DNA of 64,000 bases from Variovorax davisae (lineage in GTDB: Bacteria; Pseudomonadota; Gammaproteobacteria; Burkholderiales; Burkholderiaceae_C), in assembly GCF_030316845.1 (NCBI RefSeq), contig NZ_JASZYS010000023.1, positions 1 through 64,000 of the forward strand, written 5' to 3'. Below are positions 17,693 to 29,600 of this stretch, piece by piece. The position numbers and the translations under genes are program-made. Position 1 is the first letter of the stretch. Each line of letters starts with the position of its first letter. The notes beneath the pieces are model-generated. The model saw nothing but the letters and a program-made list of their open reading frames with translations, did no database searches and was not told where the DNA came from.

Positions 17693-20600
17693 TTACAGGA
17701 TGCTGTGGTGCTGGGCCCTGTCGTCGACCAGCAGCTCGCTCGTTGCGGCCAGGTTCGTGGAGGCCGGGGAGGTCGTGGCAGCGACGGGCGCGTCGGCCGC
17801 CTTCAGGCCCAGGGCCGACAGGTCGATCTGCATCGGCCCACCGTCCATCAACAGCCCGCTCCAGTCGGTGTCGGAGGCCTCCAAGGCCAGGGCTGTCCGT
17901 CCGCCCGTGATGCCGAAGAACCGGATCTGCTCGGTCACGGTGGCCGTGTCGCCGTCCGCATCCTTGACGTCGAAGGTCATGTCGACGGTGAAGTCCGGGT
18001 GCGACAGCGAGGTCACGACCGTGTAGTGGCCGTTCTTTTCGATCTGCATCGTCAAGCCGGTCTTCACGTTCACCGTGATGACGTCCTGGTCGCCGAAGAC
18101 GTGTACGGTGTCGCCGATCTTGACCTTCGACAGCTCGAAACCGCCGTCGCCGCCCAGCGCCACGCTCTGGGCGTCGCCGCGCAGGTCGATGGAGTCGAAC
18201 AGGTTGCCCTCGACCCTCGGCAGGGTGTCGAGCAGCGCGTCGGCCAGGTCCTCCGGGTCCTTGACCGGGATGAACTTGTCGTTGACGTCGCCCTCGACCA
18301 GCGCGGCCTTGATCTTGGCCTCGGCCTCCGGGGTGGCGACCAGGTCGCCCAGGGCCACGCCGTAGACGTCGATCAGGTCCTGGTTGGCACCGCTGACGAA
18401 GTCCTTCCAGGCCTGTGGCACGCCGGCGTCCTGCGGCACGCCGTCGGTCACGAAGTAGACCTTCTGGTCCCATCCCGGATGGTTGTCCATCGACTGCTGC
18501 ACCAACTGCTGGGCCTCGCCCAGCCCGGCCGAGTAGTAGGTGCCGCCGCCCCGCATCTCGGCGCTGGCCACGAAGGCACGGGCTTCGGCGATCGTGGCGA
18601 AGGTGCCCGAATAGTCGAGGATGTCGTCGAACAAGACGATGTTGATCTCGTACTCGGTCTCCGCCGGATAGGCTTTCTGGTACTCGTCGAGCAGGCGCAC
18701 CAGCGACAACTTGGCCTGCTGCCAGCGGTTGAGCGGCTTACCCTCGGGATCGGTACCGCCGTCCGCTATAAGCATGCTGCCCGAGGCGTCGATCACCAGC
18801 GTGATCGCCACGCCCGAGGCGCTGTCCGGCATCTCGATGACGAAGGCCTTGTCGTCGCCGCGCACCTCGTCGTTGACCACGGTGATGCCGCCGGTCTTCG
18901 ATAGGGTCTTGCCGTTGTTGTCGGTGACCGTGATCACGAAATCGTTCGACTTCGTCTCGCCCACGTTGCCGCCGCTGGTGTTGTGCGCCTTCGGCGCACC
19001 CAGCGTGTAGGCGTAGCTGTACTGGCCATCGCCCAGGTTGGTGATGACCAGGGTGTCGCCACCGACCGTCACGGTCTTGCTGCCGACCAGGCTGTTCAGG
19101 TCCGCCAGCGCGAGGCCGGCGTCCTGGCCGCCCAGGGTGATCGACAGGCTGGCCAGGCTCGAGCCGAGGCTGAAGACGCCGCTGGCCGTGAGGTCGCTGG
19201 TGGCGCTGCCGTCGTCCAGCAGCCAGTCCTCGCCGGTGCCGCCGGGCAGCGCCGCCTCGTGCACCACGGTGTCGTCGGCGCGCAGGTCGAGCAGGTCCTC
19301 GAAACGCAGGGTCGCCTCGTTGGACACGGCGCCCGGGTTGCCGGCCAGGTCCACGACCTTGGCGGTGTAGACGTGGCTGCCGGTGCCCTGGTCGAGATCC
19401 TTGTCCTGGTAGGTCCAGTCGGTGCCGGTCACGGTGGCACTGTCGATCTCCACGCCATCGCGGTAGATCACCACGCGCTCGCCGGCGTTCAGGCCTGCGC
19501 TGAGCGAGCCCTTGATCAACGGGGTCTTGTCGTCGGTCACCGGATGGCTCGTGAAGTCGAAGTCGCCCGTATTCACCCCCTGGTCATCGAGGTAACCGGT
19601 AATCGAGACCGTCTGTGGCGGCGCCGTCGTATCCACCGTCAGCGTGAACGGATCGGAGGCCTTGCCCTGGTTGCCGCCCGCGTCTTCCACGCGCGTCGTG
19701 TAGCTGTAGGCATGGCCGTCGACCAGACCGCTGTCCTGGTACGTCCAGCCCGAACCAGTCACCACGGCGTTGCCCAGCTTCACACCGTCGCGGTACACCA
19801 CCACCACTTCGCCCGCAGCCAGCGCACCCACCACCGCGCCCTTCAGCAGCGGCGTCGTGTCGTTGGTCGTGCTGCCGGACAGGAAGTCACCCTGCAGCGG
19901 ATCGAAGTTGTCGTAGTAGCTCGTGATCGGCGCCGTCGCCGGCGGCGGCGTGTTGTCGAAGTTGAGTACGAACTCGTTGCTCGTGCCAACGTTGTTGCCC
20001 GCCACGTTCACCACACGCGCCTCGTAGCTGTACGCGCGCTCGGCCGCCAGGCCGCTGTCCTGGTACTCCCAGGTCGTGCCCGTGAGCGTCGCGTTGCCCA
20101 GCTTCACGCCGTCGCGGTAGATCTCCACCACTTCGCCCGCGCCCAGCGCCACCGTCACCGACCCCTTCAGCAGCGGCGTGTCGTCGTTGGTCGTGCCGCC
20201 ACTCAGCACCGCCTCCAGCCCCGGCGCCTTGTCGTCGATCACCTGTTGGATGCTCACGCCCACCACGATGTTGTCGGTGTTCAGCGTGAAGCCCAGGCCG
20301 TTGGACGGATCGCTCGCGTTGCCCGCGGCATCCACCACGCGCGCCACGTAGTCGTACTTTCCTCCGTTCGACAGGCTGGCGTCGTCGTACGACCAGCTCA
20401 GACCGTCGGCGCCGGTCGTCGCCTTACCGATGTCCACACCGTTGCGGAAGACGTGAACTTCCTCGGTGCCGCTCAGCGCCTTGGAGATCGTGCCTTCCAG
20501 GCGCGGCGTGTCGTCGTCGATGACGTTGGCCGGGTCGGCACTGCCTCCGCTCTTGATCGGAACCTGCTTGTCGCCCTTGTTGTCCACGATCTGCGTCAGC

Positions 20601-23600
20601 ACCACGTCCTGCGGCGGCGGCGTGAGGTCCACGTGGAGCGTCCACGTGTTCGAGTCCGAGCCCGCATTGCCCGCCGCGTCCTTGACCACGGCCTTGTAGA
20701 CGTAGCTCTGGCCGTCGTCCAGGCCGCCGTCGTCGTACGTCCAGCCCTGGCCCGTGCCGTCGATCGTGGCCGTGCCGATCTCCACGCCGTCGCGCAGGAT
20801 CACGACCTTCTCGCCCGCTGCCAGCTTGTCGTTCAGCGTGCCCACCAGTTGCGGCGTCTTGTCGTTGGTCCAGCCGTCGTTCGCCACCGGACCCGTCACC
20901 GGCGCCTGGTCGTCGTTCACAGCCGTGATCGTCGCCCACGTGTCCGGCCCTTCCCACAGCATCGTGATCTTGTAGCCGTCCGAGACCGGACCCACGTTGC
21001 CCGCCGCGTCTTCGACGCGTGCCGTGTAGGTGTAGGCCGTGTCGTTCTTCACGCCACCCTTTTCGTCCACCAGCGTCCAGCTCGTGCCGCTCACGTTCGC
21101 ATAGCCCACGAACACCTCGGCTCCGCCTGCCTCCAGACGGTACACCGCCACCTTCTCGTTGCCCGCAAGGCCGCCTTGCAGCGAACCGCGCAGTTCGGGC
21201 TGCGTGTCGTTGGTCGTTCCATCATTCGCAACCACGCCCGTCGCCGGGTTCACGTCATCCCACACGCTGTCGATCGCGGGCTTTTGCGTCGGCGCAGACA
21301 TGTCCACACGGACGGTGTAGTCCTGCGACACCCCACCCTGGTTGCCCGCCGCGTCTTCCACCCGCGCTTCGTAGATGTAGGTCTTGCCGTCGGCCAGGCC
21401 GCTGTCGTCGAAGGTCCAGCCCGTGCCGTTGACCGTGGCCGTGCCAATTTCCTTGCCGTCGCGCAGGATCACCACCTTCTCGCCCGCGCCCAGCACGTCG
21501 CTCAGCGTGCCGCGCAACTGCGGCGTCTCGTCGTTCGTATACCCGCCGCTGCCGATCTTCTCGGCCACCGCCAGCGCGCTGCCGTCCGCAGCCACGTCGT
21601 CGTACACGCCCTCGATCGTCGTCGCCTGCTCCGGCGCCCTCGTGTCCACCGTGAACTCGAACAGGTTTGACTTCGCGCTCTCGTTGCCCGCCGCGTCGAC
21701 GTTCGTCGCCTCGATCTTGTGCGCCTTGTCGTCCAGCTTTTCTGGCCAGCCCTGCGTGTTCGGCCCAGGCGTGAAGCTCCACGACCCGTCCGGCTGCACT
21801 TCCGCCTCGCCGATCTTCACCCCGTTGTCGTAAATCACAACCTTCTCGCCCACGACACCGCCCGTGCCGCTGATCGTCGGACGGTTGTCGTTCGTCGAAC
21901 CACCAACGGCCACCGGACCCGTGATCGGCGCTACATCGTCTTCAACGCCTCCAATCACCGGAGCCCCAGGCACGGTCGTATCCACCGTGAGCGTGAACGG
22001 GTCGGAGACCTTGCCCTGGTTGCCGCCCGCGTCTTCCACGCGCGCCGTGTACTCGTAGGTCTTGCCGTCTTCCAGATCGCGGTCCTGGTACGTCCAGCCT
22101 GAACCGGCCACCACGGCGTTGCCGAGCTTCACACCGTCGCGGTACACCACCACCACCTCACCAACACTCAGCACACCCACCACCGTGCCCTTGAGCAGCG
22201 GCGTCGTGTCGTTGGTCTGGCTGCCCGACAGGAAGTCGCCCGTCTGCGGCGCAAAGTCGTCGTGGTAACCAGTGATCTCCGCCGTCGCCGGCGGCGGCGA
22301 CTTGTCGAAGTTGATCACGAACGGATCACTCTTGCCGGTGATGTTGCCGGCCGCGTTCACCACCCGCGCCTCGTAGTTGTACGCGCGCTCAACCGACAGG
22401 CCGCTGTCCTGATATTCCCAGGTCGTGCCCGTCACGGTGGCCGTGCCAATTTTCACGCTATCGCGGTAGATCTCCACCACCTCGCCCGCGCCCAGCGCCA
22501 TCGACACCGACCCCTTCAACAGCGGCGTGTCGTCGTTGGTCGTGCCGTCGTTCAACACAGAACCCGTCACCGGCTCCTCGTTGTCCAGCACCTGCAGGAT
22601 CTGCACCCCTTGCGGAATGACATTGATGTCCAGCTTGAAGCCCAGGCTGTTGGACGGCTCGCTCGCATTGCTCGCGGCATCCACCACGTACGCCACGTAG
22701 TCGTAGGTCTCCAGGTTGCCCAGCCCGGCATCCTGGTACCACCAGCTCTTGCCGTCGGCGTTCATCGTCGCCTTGCCGATGTCCGCCCCATTGCGGAAGA
22801 TGCGCACTTCCTCCGTGCCACTGAGCGCCAACGAGATCGTGCCTTCCAGGCGCGGCGTGTCGTCGTCGATGGTGTTGGTGGCACTGCTGCCGCTCGTCAC
22901 CGGAACCTGGCTGTCACCCTTGTTGTCCACGATCTGCGTCAGGACCACCTCTTGCTGCGGCACATCGGTGTCCAGCCTGATCGTCCAACTGTTCGAGTCA
23001 ACACCCGGGTTGCCCGCCCCATCCTTGACCACTGCCTTGTAGGTGTAGTCATGGGCGTTCTCCAGGCCGCTGTCGTCGAAGGCCCAACTCGTGCCGTCAA
23101 CCGTGGCCGTGCCGATTTCCACGCCATCGCGCAGGATCACAACCTTCTCGCCCGCTGCCAGCGCAGCCGACAGGTTGCCCACCAGTCGCGGCGTGGTGTC
23201 GTTGGTCCAGCCGTTGTTGGGCACGTCGGCCGTGCCAGGCAATTCGTCGTCCTTGACCGCCGTGATGAACACACGGGTGTCCGATCCATCCAACTCCAGC
23301 TTGATGCCGTAGCCATCCGAGTCGGGGCCCACGTTGTGCGCCGCGTCTTCCACGCGGGCCGTGTAGGTGTAGCTCTTGTGGTTGCTCATCCCCCCATGCT
23401 GGTCCACGAGCGTCCAGCTCGTGCCGTTCACGTTCGCATAGCCCACGAACTCTGGCTGGGTGCCCCCCTCTTCGAGGCGGTACACCGCCACCTTCTCGTT
23501 GCCCGCCAAGCCGCTTTGCAGCGTGCCGCGCAGTTCAGGCTGCGAGTCGTTGGTGTAACCGCCGTTGCCGATCTTCTCGGCCACCGCCAGCACGCCGCCG

Positions 23601-26600
23601 TCCTCCGCAACGTTATCCCACACACTGTCGATCGTGGGCTTCTGCGTCGGCACAGAGGTGTCCATGTTGAGAACGAATTTCTCCGACATGCCGCCACGGT
23701 TGCCCGCCGCATCTTCCACTCGCGCTTCGTAGATGTAGGCATTGCCGTCGATCAGACCGCCGTCGTCGAAGGTCCAGTCCTTGCCATTGGCCGCTACCGT
23801 GGCCGTGCCAATCACATCGCCATCGCGCAGGATCACCACCTTCTCGCCTGCGCCCAGCGCATCGCCTTCCAGGCGGCCTTTCAGCTGCGGCGTCGGGTCG
23901 TTCGTGTAGCCGCCGTTGCCGATCTTCTCGGCCACCGCCAGCGCGCTGCCGTCCATCGCAACATCGTCGTACGCCCCATCGATCGTCGCCGATTGCGTCG
24001 GCGCCTTCGTGTCCACCGTGAACTCGAACGGGTTCGACTTCACGCTCTCGTTGCCCGCCGCGTCGACGTTCGTCGCCTCGATCTTGTGCGCCTTGTCGTC
24101 CAGCTTTTCTGGCCAGCCCTGCGTGTTCGGCCCAGGCGTGAAGCTCCACGACCCGTCCGGCTGCACATCGGCTTCGCCGATCTTCACCCCGTTGTCGTAC
24201 ACATACACCTTCTCGCCCGCGGTCCCGCCCGTGCCGCTGATCGTCGGACGGTTGTCGTTCGTCGAACCACCGTTGACCACCGGACCTTCGATCGGCGCAA
24301 TGTTGTCCTCAACTCCGCCTATCACCGGCGCTCCAGGCACGGTCGTATCCACCGTCAGCGTGAACGGATTGGAGATCTCACCCTGGTTGCCGCCCGCGTC
24401 TTCCACCCGCGTCGTGTACTCGTAGGTCTTGCCGTCTTCCAGACCGCCGTCCTGGTACGTCCAGGTCGCGCCCGTCACCGTCGCGTTGCCCAGCGCCTTG
24501 CCGTCGCGGTACACCACCACCACTTCGCCCGCACCCAGCACGCCCACCACCCTGCCCGCGAGCAGCGGCGTCTGGTCGTTGGTCGTGCTGCCCGACAGGA
24601 AGTCTCCCGTCTGCGGCGCGAAGTCGTCGCGGTAGCTCTCGATCGGCGCCGTCGCCGGCGGCGGCGTCTTGTCGAAGTTCAGTACGAACGGATTGCTCTC
24701 GCCGACGTTGTTGCCCGCCACGTTCACCACACGCGCCTCGTACTTGCACGCGCGCTCGTCCTTCAGGCCGCTGTCCTGGTATTCCCAGGTCGTGCCCGTC
24801 ACCGTGGCCGTGCCGATCTTCACGTCGTCGCGGTAGATCTCCACCACGTCGCCCGCGCCCAGCGCCACCGTCACCGCCCCCTTCAGCAGCGGCGTGTCGT
24901 CGTTGGTCGTGCCGCCGCTCAGCACCGCTTCCACACCCGGCACCACGTCGTCGATCACTTGCAGGATGCTCACGCCCACCGGGAGGATGTCGATGTCCAG
25001 CCTAAAGCCCAGGCTGTTGGACGGATCGCTCGCATTGCCCGCGGCATCCACCACGCGCGCCTCGTAGTCGTAGCTGCCCTTGTTGGACAGGCCCGCGTCC
25101 TGGTACGACCAGCTCAGGCCGTCCGCGCCGATCGTCGCCGGCTTGCCAACGTACACGCCGTTGCGGAAGACGTGAACTTCCTCGGTGCCGCTCAGCGGCT
25201 TGGAGATCGTGCCTTCCAGCCGCGGCGTGTCGTCGTCGATCGTGTTGACGGCGCTGCCGCCGCTCTTGATCGGGTCCTGCTTGTCGCCCTGGTTGTCCAC
25301 GATCTGCGTCAGCACCACCTCCTGCGACGGCGGCGTGAGGTCCACGTTGATCGTCCACGTGTTCGAGTCCGCTCCCGCGTTGCCCGCCGCATCCTTGACC
25401 ACGGCCTTGTAGACGTAGCTCTGGCCGTCTTTCAGGTCGCTGTCGTCGAAGGTCCAGCCCTTGCCCGTGCCGTCGACCGTGGCCGTGCCGATCTCCTTGC
25501 CGTCGCGCAGGATCACCACCTTCTCGCCCGCTGCCAGCACCTTGTCCAGCGTGCCCACCAGTTGCGGCGTCTCGTCGTTGGTCCAACCGTCGTTCGCCAC
25601 CGGACCCGTCACCGGCGCCTCGTCGTCGTTCACACCCGTGATCTTCGCTTCCGTGTCCGGTCCGTCCCACTTTATCGTGATCTTGTAGTCGTCCGAGTAC
25701 GGGCCCTCGTTGCCCGCCGCGTCTTCCACCCGTGCCGTGTAGGTGTAGTCCGTGGCGTTCTTCACGCCACCCTTCTCGTCCACCAGCGTCCAGCTCGTGC
25801 CGCTCACGTTCGCATAGCCCACGAACACCGACTTGGCACCACCCGCCTCCAGGCGGTACACCGCAACCTTCTCGTTGCCCGCCAGACCGCTTTGCAGCGA
25901 GCCGCGCAGCTCGGGTTGCGTGTCGTTCGTGGCGCCGCCGTTGTCGACCTTCTCGGCCACCGCCAGCAGGCTACCGTCCGCCGCCACGTCGTCGTACGCG
26001 CCATCGATCGTGGGCTTTTGCGTCGGCACAGAGGTGTCCACACGCACGATGTAGTTCTCGGAGATCCCGCCACGGTTGCCCGCCGCGTCTTCCACCCGGG
26101 CCGTGTAGATGTAGGTATCGCCGTCTTTCAGGCCGCCGTCGTCGAAGGTCCAGCCCTTGCCCGTGCCGTCGACCGTGGCCGTGCCAATTTCCTTGCCGTC
26201 GCGCAGGATCACCACCTTCTCGCCCGCGCCCAGCACGTCGCTCAGCGTGCCGCGCAACTGCGGCGTCTCGTCGTTCGTATACCCGCCGCTGCCGATCTTC
26301 TCGGCCACCGCCAGCACGCTGCCGTCCGCAGCCACGTCGTCGTACACGCCCTCGATCGTCGTCGCCTGCTCCGGCGCCTTCGTGTCCACCGTGAACTCGA
26401 ACGGGTTCGACTTCGCGCTCTCGTTGCCCGCCGCGTCGGCGTTCGTCGCCTCGATCTTGTGCGCCTTGTCGTCCAGCTTCTCGGGCCAGCCCTGCGCGTT
26501 CGGACCCGGCGTGAAGCTCCACGACCCGCCCGGCTTCACTTCCGCCTCGCCGATCTTCACCCCGTTGTCGTAAATCACAACCTTCTCGCCCACGACACCG

Positions 26601-29600
26601 CCCGTGCCGCTGATCGTCGGACTGTTGTCGTTCGTCGAACCACCGTCGACCACCGGGCCTTCGAGCGGCGCTACGTCGTCTTCAACACCAACAATCACCG
26701 GCGCCCCAGGCGCCGAGTAGTCGGTGACGACCTTGAACTCATCGGACTTGCCGCTGACGTTGCCCGCCTCATCGGTCGCCTTCGCCGTGAAGACATCCTC
26801 ACCCTCGGGCAGCGGCGTGGTCGGCGTGAAGCTCCAGTCGCCGTTCTCGCCGGCCTGCACCGAGCCCAGCGGCTCGCCCTTGTCGTACACCGTCACGAGG
26901 CTGCCTGGCTCGGCCTTGCCCTTGAGGGTGGGTGTCGGGTCGTTGCTGGATCCGCCATTGGTCAGCACGCGGGTGCCATCCGGTCCGGGCTCGTTGACGT
27001 CGTCCGTCACCGAATCGATAGTCGGCGCCGCAGGCGCTTCGGTGTCGATGCTGAAGTTGAACGGACCCGCCTGGCTCACGTTGCCCGAGGCGTCGGTCTG
27101 CTTCACCGTGATGCTGTGGCCGTCCGGAACCAGATCCGTGTCGGGCGTGAAGCGCCAGGTGCCATCCGGATTCACCTGGGTGGTACCGAGCCGCTCGGCA
27201 CCGTCGAACACCTCGATGGTGCTGCCCGGCTTGCCCTTGCCCTGGATTTCGGGGCGCACGTCGTCAGTCACGCCATTGGGCTTGACGTTGCCCTGGATGT
27301 CGCCGAAGTTGTCCACCAGCGCGCCGATGGACACCGGCAGCTTGGCGGTATCGAGCACCACATGGACCTCGGGGCTCGGCGCGCTCTCGTTGCCTGCCGG
27401 GTCGGTGACCACCGTGGTGAAGTTGTGCGGGCCGTCCTCGAGTCCCTTCGACGGCGTGAATTCCCACTCGCCCTTGTCGTCGACCTTGGCGCTACCCAGT
27501 TCGGTCTCACCGTCATAGACGGTCACGACACTGCCCGGCTCAGCCGTGCCCTTGAAGGTCGGCGTTGCGTCGTCGGTGGTGTCGCCATCCTTGAGGTCGA
27601 CCTTGAGGTCACCCTCGTCGTCGATGACCCGCAGATCGTCCACCGAGGCCGGGGCCTTGGTGTCGACCGAGAAGTTCCACACGCCCGTCGGCAGGCTGGT
27701 CTGGCCGACCGGGTTGGTCGCCGTGGCCGTGATGTCGTGCGGGCCGTCGCCGAGCGGCTGGGTCGTGAACACCCAATCGCCGTTCGCGTCGGCCGTGACG
27801 CTGCCCAGTTCCGTCTTGCCGTCAAAGATATGGATGACGTGCAGGGGCTTCGACGTACCGATGATGGTCGGCGTGTTGTCGTTGGTCACCTCGCCCTTCT
27901 GCAGGTCGTGCACCGGGCCTTCGTCGTCGCGCACGTTCACGATCACCGGCACGTCAGGCTGCGTGATGTCCACCACGATCTGGTAGCCGGCGCTCGGATC
28001 GGTCCGGTTGCCCGCTAGGTCGAACTCGACCGCCGTGAAGACGTTGGAGCCGGAAGGCAGCGGATCTCCCACCTGCAGGGTCCACTTGCCGTTGGCGTCC
28101 ACGGTCGCACTGCCCAGTACAGAGGTGCCGCGGCCGTTCGTTACCGAAACGACCACGACGTCGCCCGCCGTGCCCGTGCCCGAGATGAGCGGCTGGCTGT
28201 CGTCGGTGGTCGCGCCGGCGGCGACGTTGCCCGTCACACCGCCGATGTTGTCATCCACGCCGGTGATGGCCAGCTTGCTGGCGTCCGGCGGCGTGTAGTC
28301 GGTGATGACCTTGAACTCTTCGGACGGGCCGCTGACGTTGCCCGCCTCGTCGGTGGCCGTGGTCGTGAAGACATGCTCGCCTTCAGGAAGCCGCGTGGTC
28401 GGCGTGAAGATCCAGCTGCCATCCGGACTGGTCTGCACCGAACCCAGCACCTCGCCCTTGTCATACACGGTGACGATGCTGCCCGGCTCGGCCGTGCCCT
28501 TCAGCGTCGGCGAGGGGTCATCGGTGGTGTCGCCGCTCTTCAGCGGATCCTGCTTGGGACCGACGTCATCGAGCGCCGAGCCGATCACCGGCGCCGACGG
28601 CGCCTCGGTGTCGACGCGGAATTGGAATTCCTCGGTGGGTGCGCTCAGGTTGCCCGCCCCGTCCTTCGCGACGGCGGTGATGCCGTGCTGGCCGTTGCCC
28701 AGCGCCTTGTCGGGCGTGACGCTCCACTCGCCACGGCTGTTGACCGTGGCGGAACCGAGCACCTCCGTGCCGTCGTACACCGTGACGATGCTGCCGGGCT
28801 TGCCCTTGCCGACGATAACCGGGCGCGGGTCGTCGGTGACGCCGCCGCGGTCGATGGCCTCGCCGGCGTTGGGGCCCACGTTGTCCACAACGACGGTGAT
28901 CGACACCACGACCTTGGAGGTGTCGACGGTGACTTTCAGTTCAGGGCTCGGCTCGCTCTTGTTGCCCGCGGGGTCGGTGACGACCGTCGTGAAGCTGTGC
29001 GGGCCGTCGTCGAGTTCCTCCTTCGGCGTGAATGCCCACTGGCCCTCGTCGTCGGCCTTGACACTGCCCAGTTCTGTCTTGCCGTCGTAGATGGTGACAA
29101 CGCCGCCGGGTTCTGCCGTGCCCTTGAAGGTCGGCGTGCTGTCGTCGGTGGTGTCGCCGTTCTTGAGGTCGCCCGTCTGGTCGCCGGCGTCGTCGATCAC
29201 CTTGAGGTCGTCCACTGCGGCCGGGGCCTGGGTGTCGACCGAAAAGCCCCAAGGGCCGGTCGGTGCGCTGACCTGGCCGGCGGCGTCGGTCGCGGTGGCC
29301 GTGATGCTGTGGGGGCCATCCTTCAGTTCGGCCGTGAATTCCCACTTGCCGTTGTCGTCGGCCTGCACGCTGCCCAGCAGCTCGCTGCCGTCGTAGATCT
29401 TGACCAGGCTCTTGGGCTCGGCGGTGCCGATGATGGTCGGCGTGTCGTCGTTGGTGACCTCGCCCTTCTGGAGGAAGTGGCCCTCGCCCACGTCGTCCCG
29501 CACGTTCTCGATCACCGGCGCGTTCGGGCCGGCGATGTCGACGGTCACGGTGTAGGGATCGCTCGGCGGGGTCTTGTTGCCCGCCGGGTCCCTCTCGATG

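Noticed and set aside
22262..28018. A 1918-codon open frame on the plus strand opposite the giant adhesin
   Set aside because: It runs antisense to the repeat modules and is Arg/His/Val-rich with no domain; it is an effect of repeated high-GC codons in the minus-strand gene.
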